Assembly (NCBI GenBank): GCA_012517315.1
Contig: JAAYVE010000056.1
Location: forward strand, 1-64,000
Source: Deltaproteobacteria bacterium
GTDB taxonomy: Bacteria; Desulfobacterota; Syntrophobacteria; Syntrophobacterales; Syntrophobacteraceae
Length of the DNA: 64,000 nucleotides
Direction: 5' to 3'
The notes beneath the pieces are model-generated. The model was not told where the DNA came from. It saw nothing but the letters and a program-made list of their open reading frames with translations, and searched no databases. This document shows, piece by piece, positions 47,834-57,329 of this stretch; within the stretch, counting starts at the first letter, position 1; every line of letters begins with the position of its first letter. The position numbers and the translations under genes are program-made.

Positions 47834-50596
47834 TCAGTGCCTCCCGTGCCGGAAAACCCATTTCTCCAGCTCCACAGCGCAGAAAATGACGGCGCTGAGG
47901 GCGAGGCAGCCGATGAACTCTGCCGGCGTGAGGCGCACGGTGTGGAAGAGTTGCTGCAAGAACGGAGTGTAAAGGATGAACAGGTGCAGGACGGCCGTGA
48001 GGAGGACTGCCAGCAGCATGGGCTTGTTGGATAGGACCCCGATGGTGAAGAGGGAGTCCCTGGAGGAACGGATGGCAAGAGCATGGCTCAGCTGCGCAAA
48101 GGTCAAAATCGTGAAGACGATCGTCTGCCAGGAAGGATGCTCCTGCCTCCACCACCAGAATCCTGCGGCGAGGGGCAGGAAACCCATGAGCACTCCCACC
48201 CAGGCGATGTGCCGCAACATCCGCGCGTCGAAGATCCCTCCCTGATGCCCGCGAGGTGGACGCTGCATCACGTCCCTTTCCGCAGGCTCAACACCCAGAG
48301 CGAGAGCTGGAAGCCCGTCCGTGACCAGGTTGATCCACAGGATCTGCAGAGGAAGAAGGGGAAGGGGCATGCCTAGGAAGGGAGCGACCAGCATCACCCA
48401 GATCTCTCCGAGATTCGTGGTGAGGAGGTACTTGATGAACTTGCGGATGTTGTCGTAGATGATGCGTCCCTCTTCGGCCGCCGCAACAATGGTGGAAAAA
48501 TTGTCGTCCAGGAGGACCATGTCCGCCACCTCCTTGGACACGTCGGTTCCCGTCATTCCCATGGCAACACCGATGTCCGCCTTTTTCAAAGCGGGGGCGT
48601 CGTTCACGCCGTCACCCGTCATGGCCACCACGTGCTGCCTGCGCTGCAGGGCTTCCACGATCTTGAGCTTGTGCTGGGGCGAGACCCTGGCAAAAACAGG
48701 AGTTTCGTCCACGATGGAGTCCAGGTCGCGATCGGACATGCGATCCAGTTCCACACCGGTGACTACGCCGCCATTGCGGGAGATCCCCAGTTCGCGGGCT
48801 ACATGCAGTGCAGTGAGAGGATGGTCTCCCGTGATCATGACGGGCCTGATACCGGCACCCCGGCACTTGGCGACAGCCTCCGGCACCTCGGGCCGAGGAG
48901 GGTCCAGAAGTCCCACCATACCGACAAAAACCAGACCCTTCTCTACCATTCCGGGTACATCCAGCGGTGTCTTCCCGGAAAGCTTACGGCACGCGATCCC
49001 AAGAACACGCATCCCCTCCCCGGCCATGCGGTCGTTGCCGGAGGCAATGCGCCTGATCCATTCCCCGGTGATGGGCTCCGACCGGTCCTGGTTCCAGACC
49101 CGGTCGCAAACCTCCAGCACGCTGTCCACCGCCCCCTTGGTGCATGCAAGGAGTTTGCCCTCCTCATGCTCCCGGCCTTCGTCCTCATCAAGGGATTGCA
49201 ACGCTTTTTCCAAAACGGCATCGCCAGGGCCCATGGTATGGACCGTCGTCATGCGCTTGCGGTCCGAATCGAAGGGAACTTCGAAAACCCTGGGAAACGC
49301 CCGCTCGAGGGGATCCTTCAGCATTCCGAAGTGAGCGGCGGCAACCACCAGGGCCGCTTCCGTCGGATCCCCCAAGGCCCGGCAGGAGGAGGGGATTTCA
49401 GGTTCCTGCAGGTTGAGCACGGCATCGTTGCAGAGCGCCCCCACCGCCAGCACCAGGGACACCGATGTCGGCTGCCTCGCTGCGGAGGTCTTTTCACCGG
49501 GGTCCAATTCCCCCCGGCAAGCGGTGCGATCCGCCACCGTCTTCAATTCCACGCGATGCCCCGCCACGTCGATGATGCGCACGGTCATGCGGTTTTCGGT
49601 CAGGGTTCCCGTCTTGTCGGAGCAAATGACGGTCACCGAGCCCAGGGTCTCTACAGCGGGCAGTTTCCGGATGAGGGCCTTTCTCCTGAGCATCCGCTGA
49701 GAACCCAGGGCAAGGGCGATGGTCACCACGGCGGGCAGCCCTTCAGGGATGGCGGCAACCGCCATGCTGATGGCTACCAGAAACATCTGCCTGAATTCCC
49801 CGCCACCCAGCAATCCCAGGGCAAAGATGACGGCCACCAGGGCCAGAGCCCCACCGGCCAGCCAATGGCCCAAATGCTCGAGGCGCTCTTGGAGTGGCGT
49901 GGCCCGTGCGCTCATCGTCTGGATCATGGAGGCGATGTGCCCCAGTTGCGTCTTCATGCCCGTTTCCGTCACCAGTACCCGGCCTCGGCCCCGGATCACG
50001 GTGGTCCCCATGAAGACCAAGCAGCGACGATCTCCCAGAGGGAGCTCTTCCCGTTCCATGGGAGCGACTGTCTTGTCCAACGGTTCCGACTCCCCCGTCA
50101 GGGCGGCTTCCTGGACACCCAAGCCGACGGCCTCCACCAGCCGACCATCGGCCGGCACGATGTTCCCCGTTTCAAGGAGGACGATATCGCCCGGCACGAG
50201 ATCCCTGGCGGATAGTCCCATGACGGACCCGTCCCGCAGGACGTTGACGGTGGGAACGGCGAGAGACCGCAGGGTGGCGATCGCCTTCTCCGCCTTGAAT
50301 TCCTGGTAGAACCCCATGGCCGTGTTGAGGACCACGATGGCCAGGATCGCTCCCGCATCCTTGAAGTCGCCAAGAAAGAAAGAAATGGCGGCGGCGGCAA
50401 TGAGGATGAGCACCATGGAAGCCGTGAGCTGCTCCCACAAAATGCGCCAGGGGCCCCTCGCAGAGCTCTCCCTGATCTCATTGTGCCCGTGAAGTTTCAG
50501 TCGCAGGGAGGCTTTCTCCTGACTCAGCCCCCTGGCGGGGTCGGAATCCAGGACCCTGCAGGCCTCGCCCATTTCTATGGTGTGCCAGGGTTTCAT
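47834..50596 (-). CDS. P-type Ca2+-transporting ATPase (PMR1/SERCA-like, P2A)
   Basis: 920 residues. The phosphorylation site is in CSDKTGTLTENRM, with TGES in the actuator domain and TGDGVNDAPALKKADIG at the hinge. Calcium-site residues are recognisable: VAAIPEGLPAVV in helix M4 and ILWINLVTDGLPALALG in M6, the P2A Ca2+ pattern. It pumps Ca2+ (or Mn2+) out of the cytoplasm. The ATG at 50596 follows AAGAGA; a GTG at 50626 is in frame. It is divergent from the TerC-family gene with 193 bases between them. Confidence 0.93.
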   Translation of the reverse strand: MKPWHTIEMGEACRVLDSDPARGLSQEKASLRLKLHGHNEIRESSARGPWRILWEQLTASMVLILIAAAAISFFLGDFKDAGAILAIVVLNTAMGFYQEFKAEKAIATLRSLAVPTVNVLRDGSVMGLSARDLVPGDIVLLETGNIVPADGRLVEAVGLGVQEAALTGESEPLDKTVAPMEREELPLGDRRCLVFMGTTVIRGRGRVLVTETGMKTQLGHIASMIQTMSARATPLQERLEHLGHWLAGGALALVAVIFALGLLGGGEFRQMFLVAISMAVAAIPEGLPAVVTIALALGSQRMLRRKALIRKLPAVETLGSVTVICSDKTGTLTENRMTVRIIDVAGHRVELKTVADRTACRGELDPGEKTSAARQPTSVSLVLAVGALCNDAVLNLQEPEIPSSCRALGDPTEAALVVAAAHFGMLKDPLERAFPRVFEVPFDSDRKRMTTVHTMGPGDAVLEKALQSLDEDEGREHEEGKLLACTKGAVDSVLEVCDRVWNQDRSEPITGEWIRRIASGNDRMAGEGMRVLGIACRKLSGKTPLDVPGMVEKGLVFVGMVGLLDPPRPEVPEAVAKCRGAGIRPVMITGDHPLTALHVARELGISRNGGVVTGVELDRMSDRDLDSIVDETPVFARVSPQHKLKIVEALQRRQHVVAMTGDGVNDAPALKKADIGVAMGMTGTDVSKEVADMVLLDDNFSTIVAAAEEGRIIYDNIRKFIKYLLTTNLGEIWVMLVAPFLGMPLPLLPLQILWINLVTDGLPALALGVEPAERDVMQRPPRGHQGGIFDARMLRHIAWVGVLMGFLPLAAGFWWWRQEHPSWQTIVFTILTFAQLSHALAIRSSRDSLFTIGVLSNKPMLLAVLLTAVLHLFILYTPFLQQLFHTVRLTPAEFIGCLALSAVIFCAVELEKWVFRHGRH

Positions 50597-50789
50597 TTTG
50601 TTCGTCTCTTTTGAATTCGTGTGCACCGCATGCAGGAAACGAAATCCCGATCTTACGCAAGGACGGGAAAAGCTGTTGGAATTCGCCGGAGAGACAGATA
50701 TAAGGTGAACAATGCCTGGTCACAACGGCGTTTATCGTTGGCCTTTCCCATGAACATCACAGCCGATCTTGCCATGAGGAGCAGCACCA

Positions 50790-51545
50790 TTGGACCTGGG
50801 AATCTTTGGAAGCATCACCTTTGACTGGACGTTTCTTTCCGCCCTTGTCAGCATCGTCATCATCGACTTGATCCTGGCAGGAGACAACGCCGTGGTCATC
50901 GCCATGGCCGTCCGTTCGCTGCCGCCGGATCAGCGGAAGAAGGGGATCATTTTCGGAGCCGGTGCCGCCGTGCTCATCCGGGTGATCGTCACCTTTTTCG
51001 TTTCTCAGCTGTTGCAGATCAACTACGTCAAGCTCATCGGAGGATTGCTCATTCTCTGGATCGCCGTCAAGCTTTTCGTAGAGGGAGCGCCGGAGGAGGG
51101 CCTTGAGAAAGAGGCCGCCACCATGTGGCAGGCGATCAAGATCATCGTCATCGCGGACATCACCATGGCCACGGACAACATGCTCGCGGTGGCCGGAGCC
51201 TCACACGGCAATCTCTTCCTCCTCCTGTTCGGCCTTGGGCTGAGCATCCCGTTCGTGGTTTTCACGAGCAACCTTCTGTCCATGCTCATGGATCGATATC
51301 CCATCATCATTTACATCGGTGCCGCCATTCTGGGAAGGGTCGGCGGGGAGATGATCATCACCGATCCGGTCGTAGTGAGACTCCTAGCTCCAGGGAAGGT
51401 GCTCCAGTATTCCGTTGAAGCCGGGCTGGCCATCGGGGTCCTGGTGGCTGGCAAACTCTGGATGAAATGGATGATGCGCTCTGAACCGGTGCACGGTGAT
51501 CTGGACGAGGCAGACGCCGCTCTGGCGCCACAGCGGAAGGAATGA
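50790..51545 (+). CDS. TerC-family (YjbE-type) integral membrane protein
   Basis: 251 residues with about seven hydrophobic helices. The two acidic motifs of the TerC superfamily are present: IIDLILAGDNAVVIAMAVRSL in the first helix pair and IVIADITMATDNMLAVAG in the second. Members are linked to tellurite resistance and metal (Mn2+, Ca2+) export. The start is the TTG at 50790, nine bases after GAGGA. It is divergent from the Ca2+-ATPase, so both may serve divalent metal balance (inference). The kinase-like gene follows after seven bases. Confidence 0.9.
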   Translation: MDLGIFGSITFDWTFLSALVSIVIIDLILAGDNAVVIAMAVRSLPPDQRKKGIIFGAGAAVLIRVIVTFFVSQLLQINYVKLIGGLLILWIAVKLFVEGAPEEGLEKEAATMWQAIKIIVIADITMATDNMLAVAGASHGNLFLLLFGLGLSIPFVVFTSNLLSMLMDRYPIIIYIGAAILGRVGGEMIITDPVVVRLLAPGKVLQYSVEAGLAIGVLVAGKLWMKWMMRSEPVHGDLDEADAALAPQRKE

Positions 51546-51552
51546 AGGATCG

Positions 51553-52356
51553 ATGGCAGTGCTGACGGTATCCCGTGAATTTGGGAGCGGAGGAAGGGAA
51601 ATCGGGCGGGCGGTCGCCGACTCTCTCGGATACGCTTACGTGGACAAGGAATCGATCCTTCGGCATCTGAAAGGTGCCGGGGGAAAGTGGGAGGACTGGG
51701 GCAAGGGCCTGGATGAACATTGCCCCACAGTATGGGAAAAATACGACCGATCATTCAAGGTCTTCGCGGCCCTCATCCAGGAAGCCGTCTTGGAGCAGGC
51801 CTTTCAAGACCGGGTGGTCATCATGGGTCGGGGGGGCAACTACATCCTGGAAGGCTTGCCGCACGTCTTTCGCATCCGGGTTGTGGCCCCTCTTGAAATC
51901 AGAGTCGACAGGATTGTCACCAGGGACTCGTTGGACCGGGAAACGGCCGTCTACCTCGCGCAAAAGACGGACCGGGACAGGGACTGCTTCATCTACACCA
52001 TGTACGGCAGGCGGTGGGACGCCGCAGATGGGTACGACGCTGTTTACGACATGGCCAACCAGTCCGTGGACGAGGTGTCGGCCGCTGTCCGGGAAGCCCT
52101 CCTGGCGAGGGAGAGTCTCCTCACCGAGGAGGTGAAAGGCCTGCTCCGCCTCCGTACCGCAGCAGCGAAGCTCAAAGTGGGACTCTATTCCAACCGGTCC
52201 TTTTTTATCCCCACCCTGGACGTGGCGACGGACGGAAGCTCCCTCATTCTCACGGGCATCATTCACAATCCCGGGGAACACCGGAAGGTGGAGGAAGAAG
52301 CAAGGAGGCTGGCGGGGGACATACCTCTGAAATGCATCCTACACTACCGCAGGTGA
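51553..52356 (+). CDS. Cytidylate kinase-like family protein with C-terminal BON-like domain
   Basis: 267 residues. Residues 1-190 are a P-loop kinase of the cytidylate-kinase-like group: VSREFGSGGREIGRAVADSLGYAYVDKE contains the Walker A-like loop (GSGGREIG, without the usual GKS/T), then MGRGGNYILEG and RIRVVAP follow. Residues 215-267 (LDVATDGSSLILTGIIHN, then a helix) look like a BON domain, which is normally a membrane or ligand-binding module. The substrate is unknown. It starts seven bases after the TerC gene, so they are cotranscribed. A GGTGACC/GGTCACC hairpin covers its stop codon (52352-52373). Confidence 0.82.
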   Translation: MAVLTVSREFGSGGREIGRAVADSLGYAYVDKESILRHLKGAGGKWEDWGKGLDEHCPTVWEKYDRSFKVFAALIQEAVLEQAFQDRVVIMGRGGNYILEGLPHVFRIRVVAPLEIRVDRIVTRDSLDRETAVYLAQKTDRDRDCFIYTMYGRRWDAADGYDAVYDMANQSVDEVSAAVREALLARESLLTEEVKGLLRLRTAAAKLKVGLYSNRSFFIPTLDVATDGSSLILTGIIHNPGEHRKVEEEARRLAGDIPLKCILHYRR

Positions 52357-52470
52357 CCCGGTGAAGGGTCACCGGTGAGGGAACAGCAACCATGAAACGC
52401 GACCTACCGCCCCCTGTCTGACATTTCGCGGGGTTGCACCTTCTTCGGGGCAACTCCCGTCACCCTTTCC

Positions 52471-52500
52471 TTGACATTTCACGCCCATGTCCGTTATTGC
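52471..52500 (+). promoter_or_regulatory. Putative promoter of the symporter/kinase unit
   Basis: TTGACA at 52471-52476 is a perfect -35. TTATTG at 52494-52499 (17 bases) or TATTGC at 52495-52500 (18 bases) is the -10 candidate. The small membrane protein gene starts 48 bases later. Confidence 0.5.
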
Positions 52501-52547
52501 CTAAGCAGGCAGTCAGATTTTTCCATCATTCGCCCCGGGGATCAGTC

Positions 52548-52790
52548 ATGAAACGTCTCTGGACACTCTTTGCCCAACCCCAATTCCATGCGTTCCTCTT
52601 CTCGGTGGGCCTGGTGGTGCTCAATTGGCCTTTTCTCGGCACCTTACGTCAAAAGCCACCCGGCATGGTGCTCTTGACCATCCTCATGCTCTGGGTTGCG
52701 GCCATCTTGCTGCTTTTCATGATCAACCGGAGCTGCAGGCGATTCCTGAACAACGAAGTCCGCAACCGGGGAAAGAGCGGCGATGCTTAA
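52548..52790 (+). CDS. Small two-helix membrane protein upstream of symporter-kinase
   Basis: 80 residues with two hydrophobic helices (FHAFLFSVGLVVLNWPFL and MVLLTILMLWVAAILLLFMI) and a basic C-terminus. The stop overlaps the start of the symporter/kinase gene by eight bases, so translation is probably coupled. The arrangement recalls the small subunits found beside sodium:solute symporters (DUF4212) and the small CbrX gene reported before cbrA in Pseudomonas. I do not see enough similarity to name it. The ATG follows a GGGG-rich stretch without a strong ribosome site. Confidence 0.75.
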   Translation: MKRLWTLFAQPQFHAFLFSVGLVVLNWPFLGTLRQKPPGMVLLTILMLWVAAILLLFMINRSCRRFLNNEVRNRGKSGDA

Positions 52791-55700
52791 GCCCCAGTTC
52801 GTGATTGCAGTCTTCTGCGCATACATCGGCTTGCTCTTTCTCATTGCCCTGTGGGTGGAAAAACAATCGGAGAAGGGAAAGAGCCCCGCGAACAACCCGT
52901 TTGTATATGCCCTCTCCCTCGCCGTCTACTGCACCGCCTGGACCTACTACGGCAGCGTCGGGCAGGCGGCAAACCACGGGCTGCTCTTTCTGCCCATGTA
53001 CGCGGGGCCGACGGTGGCCGTCTTCCTGTGGTGGAATGTCCTCAGGAAAATGGTTCGCCTCAAGGACACCCACAGAATCACCAGCATCGCCGATTTCATC
53101 TCTGCCAGGTACAACAAGTCTCAGAGCATCGCCGCCCTAGTGACTCTCATCTCCATAGTGGGCATCACTCCTTACATCGCCCTACAGCTCAAGGCCATTT
53201 TCTCCACATTTGCTGTTGTCACAGCGGGTTGCGCCACAACCTCCCCCATAGAGCCCCCCGTTGCCCCTTGGGTGTGCAGGTACATGGGACCCGTCGTCGT
53301 ATTGCTTCTGATTTTTTTCACCATCATTTTGGGTGTCCGGCGCCTGGATCCGACGGAAAGGCACGAGGGAATGGTGATGGCCCTCGCCGTGGAATGCCTG
53401 GTAAAGCTTGTGGCCTTGCTCGCCGCTGGACTCTTCGTCACCTACGGGCTCTACGATGGGTTCGGGGACATTCTGTCCCACCTTTCCAGAAGCCCTTTTC
53501 ACGACATGCTCACCTTCGGGGGGAGAGGAGCGTCTTACTTCACCTGGGCCAGCTATTTCATCCTCTCCATGAGCGCCATTACCTTTCTCCCTCGTCAGTT
53601 CCACGTTGCGGTGGTGGAGAACCATGACGAGAAGCACATTCTCACTGCCATGTGGGTCCTTCCCCTTTATCTTCTCCTGGTGAGCGTGTTCGTCATTCCC
53701 ATTGCCGTGGCCGGACTTCTCGAGGGTCTCCCAATCCAACACGCCGACACCTTCGTTCTTCGGCTTCCCCTGCTTCACGGCACCCCGTGGCTTTCTCTTT
53801 TCGTCTTCCTGGGAGGTTTTTCCGCCGCCGTCGGGATGGTGATGATCAGTTCCGTCACCATGGCCACCATGATCACCAATCACCTTCTTCATCCTCTGAT
53901 GGAACTGCGCCCGGGACTGTCTTTTCTCAAGCGTCACCTTCTCAGGTGCCGCTGGGCTTCGGTGGCCGCTTTCATCCTCATGGGGTACGGGTTCGAGGAA
54001 TACGTAGGGGAATCATACCTTCTTGCCAACATCGGTCTCATCTCCTTCACCGCTATTTTGCAGTTCGCACCGTCCATCGTGGGAGGGATCTTCTGGAAAA
54101 GAGGCAACCGGCACGGCACCCTGTGGGGAATGCTCGCCGGTTTTCTCATCTGGTTCTACACCCTGCTGCTTCCTTCTTATGCCCGAAGTGGCTGGATTTC
54201 CAGTTCCATCCTGGAAGACGGCCCATGGGGCCTGGAACTGCTGATGCCCGAAAAGCTTTTTGGGCTGACCGGTGTCAATCCTTTCGGCAATGCCGTCTTC
54301 TGGACGATGCTTGCAAACATCGGCATTTACGTGGTCGGCTCCCTCTTCAGCAGGGAAGACGAGGCGGAAAGAAGGATTGCGGAGGAGTTCGTCGGAGCGC
54401 TGGAAACCATGCGCCCCCTGAGGCGGGGGCGTTCCAGGGACGCTTATATTGCGCTGGAACCCAAGACCCGGGAAATCACCCGGCTGCTCTCCCAGTATTT
54501 CCCACAAAAGGATGGGGAAGAAATCGTGCGCAGGTGTTTGGAGGATGTGGGGATTCAGGAGACGGACCGCATTTCCATCGACCAACTGCTGGATCTCCAC
54601 AGCAGAGTCGAAAAAACCCTGGCGGGAGCTATCGGAGCGGCATCGGCACACCGGGCCATTCGCCAGGGCACCATTTTTACGGCCCGCGAGGCGAAGGAAC
54701 TCGCGGAGGTCTACGGAGAAATCCTCGCCCAACTGAAAGTCACCCCCAGCGAACTGACCACCCGCATCGACTATTACAAAGAAAAGGAATCGCTGCTCAC
54801 GCAACAGGCCAGGGAACTGGAACAGAAGGTCTTGGAACTCCAGCGTGAAATTTCCATGAGAAAACAGGCCCAGGAAGCGCTGAGGGAGAGTGAGGAGCGA
54901 TACCGCCGCCTCGTGGAAAGCATGGAAGAAGGGCTCCAGATCGAGGATGAAAACGGGATCATCACCTATGTCAATGAAAAGCTTTGCCTCATGTGGGGGA
55001 TGTCGAAAGAGGAAATCGTCGGCCACCCGGCGGACGATTTCATGCACCACGCGGATTCGGAATCGCTGCGGGAGAGGATGCTCAAGCGAAAGGAAGGAGA
55101 AATTCAGTCCTTCGAAATGTCCTGGGTAACCAGAGACCGGCGCCGAGTGCACGCCATCGTCTCGTGTGTCCCCATCCTCACCCCCGATGGGTGCTACAGG
55201 GGCAGCTTCAGCGTCATCACGGACATCTCCCACCTAAAGGCCCTGGAGCGCCAAAAAGCAAACATCATCTCCATGTTCGCTCACGACATGCGGTCGTCCC
55301 TCTCCGGGATCCCTGGCCTCGGTCTGCGCCTCCTCAAACACGCCCACACTATGGACGATGAAAAGAAATCCGACTATTTGCGGATCATCAACCAGGAAGC
55401 CGCCAAACTGGAATCCCTTGTGGACGATTTTCTCGACTTCTCCCGATTGGAAACCGGGAGGCTGAAATTGCATTTCCGGGCCACTTCCCTGGACAAAGAA
55501 CTGGTGGAGCTGTACGAGATTTACCAGGAGAAAGCTTCCCAAAAGGATTTGTCCCTTCACCTGCGCATCGAACAGGCGCTGCCCATCGTGGAGGCGGACG
55601 TGAACCGTCTGCGCAGGGTATTCACCAACTTGTTGGACAACGCCTTGAAATTCTCTAGAGAAAAAGGACACATCACCATCATGGCCGAGGAGGGCAGCCA

Positions 55701-55944
55701 GGAAGTGGTGATCAAGGTGATAGATGATGGAATCGGCATTGACGCAGCCGAGATGCCATATATTTTTGATCTCTTCCACCGGGGGCCGGCTGGGGAGAAG
55801 AAGGAAGGATACGGAATCGGCCTGGCCACGGTCAAAGCCATCGTGGAGGGCCACGGGGGAAGAGTCCAGGTGGAGAGTAAGCTGGGAGAAGGCTCTACCT
55901 TCACCGTTCATCTCCCCACCCGCAGAAAGGATGCGGTGGATTGA
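52783..55944 (+). CDS. CbrA-like hybrid: Na+/solute symporter domain fused to PAS and histidine kinase
   Basis: 1053 residues. The first ~520 form an SLC5/SSS-type transporter of about 13 helices (FLWWNVLRKMVRLKDTHRITSIADFISARY is the typical early loop). A STAC-like linker follows, with a coiled coil near 660-710 and a PAS domain near 705-820. The kinase core has His834 in SMFAHDMRSSLSG, the N box NLLDNALKFS, and G boxes IDDGIGID and GYGIGLATVKAIV. CbrA-type proteins control carbon and nitrogen use, possibly sensing histidine or similar solutes. No response regulator is adjacent, so it is an orphan sensor. One unusual insert after the fourth helix (GCATTSPIEPP) carries a cysteine. Confidence 0.9.
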   Translation: MLKPQFVIAVFCAYIGLLFLIALWVEKQSEKGKSPANNPFVYALSLAVYCTAWTYYGSVGQAANHGLLFLPMYAGPTVAVFLWWNVLRKMVRLKDTHRITSIADFISARYNKSQSIAALVTLISIVGITPYIALQLKAIFSTFAVVTAGCATTSPIEPPVAPWVCRYMGPVVVLLLIFFTIILGVRRLDPTERHEGMVMALAVECLVKLVALLAAGLFVTYGLYDGFGDILSHLSRSPFHDMLTFGGRGASYFTWASYFILSMSAITFLPRQFHVAVVENHDEKHILTAMWVLPLYLLLVSVFVIPIAVAGLLEGLPIQHADTFVLRLPLLHGTPWLSLFVFLGGFSAAVGMVMISSVTMATMITNHLLHPLMELRPGLSFLKRHLLRCRWASVAAFILMGYGFEEYVGESYLLANIGLISFTAILQFAPSIVGGIFWKRGNRHGTLWGMLAGFLIWFYTLLLPSYARSGWISSSILEDGPWGLELLMPEKLFGLTGVNPFGNAVFWTMLANIGIYVVGSLFSREDEAERRIAEEFVGALETMRPLRRGRSRDAYIALEPKTREITRLLSQYFPQKDGEEIVRRCLEDVGIQETDRISIDQLLDLHSRVEKTLAGAIGAASAHRAIRQGTIFTAREAKELAEVYGEILAQLKVTPSELTTRIDYYKEKESLLTQQARELEQKVLELQREISMRKQAQEALRESEERYRRLVESMEEGLQIEDENGIITYVNEKLCLMWGMSKEEIVGHPADDFMHHADSESLRERMLKRKEGEIQSFEMSWVTRDRRRVHAIVSCVPILTPDGCYRGSFSVITDISHLKALERQKANIISMFAHDMRSSLSGIPGLGLRLLKHAHTMDDEKKSDYLRIINQEAAKLESLVDDFLDFSRLETGRLKLHFRATSLDKELVELYEIYQEKASQKDLSLHLRIEQALPIVEADVNRLRRVFTNLLDNALKFSREKGHITIMAEEGSQEVVIKVIDDGIGIDAAEMPYIFDLFHRGPAGEKKEGYGIGLATVKAIVEGHGGRVQVESKLGEGSTFTVHLPTRRKDAVD

Positions 55945-56201
55945 CTCCTGTCCCTCCTGCCGGTTCGCTCTTACCGAACAAAGGGGGGATGCTCGCCCAG
56001 GCGGGGTCCCGGCAACATCCCCGTTGAGGATCGATCGTTCCGTTTTTGTGGGAACGGCAGATCCTTCCCAGCGAGCGAGAAGGAAAATCCAATCCTCAAC
56101 TCATGGGAGTCGTTGGCATGGGGGAGGGAGACCTCATTTTGCGATGGTCGAACAGGATCAGACCAAGGCATCTTTCCGGGGGATCAGACAAGGATATTCT
56201 C

Positions 56202-56978
56202 ATGAACAGCATCAAAGGGATCGCCTTCGACCTCTTTAACACGCTCATCACCGTGGGATCGGGCGCTTTGAATGAAGCGATCGACAGGCTTCTTGAGAGC
56301 CTCGAGAAAGATGGCATCGTTTTGGACAGACGGGAGTTCCAGGCAGCCTATCGGCAATCAGCCCTTCACCACATTGCCGCCACAAGGCACGACGGGAGGG
56401 AAACCCACAACCGTTTCTGGATCAGCTCCGCCCTTGCCGGCCTGGGATTCGGCATCGACCCGGATGACCCAAGGATCGACCGGGCGGTGGAACGCTACTT
56501 CTCCGCCTTTCTCGATCATTGCCGCCTGATTCCCGGCACTGTGGAGATGCTGGAGGCACTCAAGGACCGCTATCGCATCGGACTCCTCTCCAATTTCACC
56601 CACCCTCCCGCCGCCAGGAAGATTCTGGTTGGCCTAGGGATCTCCCCCTATTTCCATGTGACCATCATATCCGGCGAAGTGGGGTACCGGAAGCCTCATC
56701 CCTTCGTCTTCCAGTTGCTGCTTGGAAAAATGAACCTAGATCCGGAACAACTTCTCTACGTGGGGGACGATCCGGAACCCGACATCGACGGGGCCTGTCG
56801 GGTCGGAATCCGCACCGTGTGGACGACCTACGTCCGGGACCGTCACATTCCCCTTGCCCCGGGGGTGGCCTCGGAGCAGTTGCCTGCGCCAAGCAGCTTC
56901 ACGCACAGGATTTCTTCCTGGGAGGAGTTCCTGATTCTGCTGGACGGCAACGGCGCACTGCACCCCTCACAGGATTGA
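56202..56978 (+). CDS. HAD-superfamily hydrolase (haloacid dehalogenase-like)
   Basis: 258 residues. Motif I is IAFDLFNTL with nucleophile Asp10, but position +2 is Phe12 instead of the second Asp used by phosphatases. Motif II is LLSNFT, motif III YRKPHPFVF and motif IV LYVGDDPEPDIDGA. The loss of the second Asp is usual in true dehalogenases, so phosphatase activity is doubtful. ATG at 56202 follows AAGGA by seven bases; the frame upstream of it has no match. It lies about 260 bases after the symporter-kinase and may have its own promoter. Confidence 0.88.
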   Translation: MNSIKGIAFDLFNTLITVGSGALNEAIDRLLESLEKDGIVLDRREFQAAYRQSALHHIAATRHDGRETHNRFWISSALAGLGFGIDPDDPRIDRAVERYFSAFLDHCRLIPGTVEMLEALKDRYRIGLLSNFTHPPAARKILVGLGISPYFHVTIISGEVGYRKPHPFVFQLLLGKMNLDPEQLLYVGDDPEPDIDGACRVGIRTVWTTYVRDRHIPLAPGVASEQLPAPSSFTHRISSWEEFLILLDGNGALHPSQD

Positions 56979-57119
56979 TGCATACCTCGAGAGGGGCTGG
57001 CGACAATTGCAGGCCTGCCGTTTCTTCTGCCCTTCAATCCATTCCTAGAGGGAGTGAGTGAGCCGGCGCGATCCTGCCGCACGCTCACCCGATTCCCTCA
57101 GAAAACCGCAGGAGGGCCC

Positions 57120-57323
57120 CTGCCGTACGTGAACATCAAGATCACACGGGAACACGTGACCGCGGAGAAGAAAGGAGAACTCATCCGCGGCGTCACCAAG
57201 CTGCTTCAGGACACCCTGGGGAAGAACCCCACCACGACGGTGGTGGTCATTGACGAGGTGGAAACAGACAACTGGGGAATCTGGGGGGAAACGGTGACTG
57301 TCCGGAGAAAGCGCGGGGCATGA
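57120..57323 (+). CDS. 4-oxalocrotonate tautomerase-family protein, probable CTG start
   Basis: 67 codons. PYVNIKITREHVTAEKKGELIRG matches the first helix-strand of 4-OT enzymes, whose catalytic base is the N-terminal Pro1 exposed after Met removal. The codon before this Pro is CTG at 57120, with GGAGG at 57111-57115. No ATG, GTG or TTG sits at that place. A GTG at 57054 would bury the Pro 22 residues inside, and a GTG at 57129 would delete it. I therefore take CTG as the start. The function is a small tautomerase or dehalogenase; the substrate is unknown. Stop is seven bases from the comEA stop on the other strand. Confidence 0.75.
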   Translation: MPYVNIKITREHVTAEKKGELIRGVTKLLQDTLGKNPTTTVVVIDEVETDNWGIWGETVTVRRKRGA

Positions 57324-57329
57324 CAGGAG

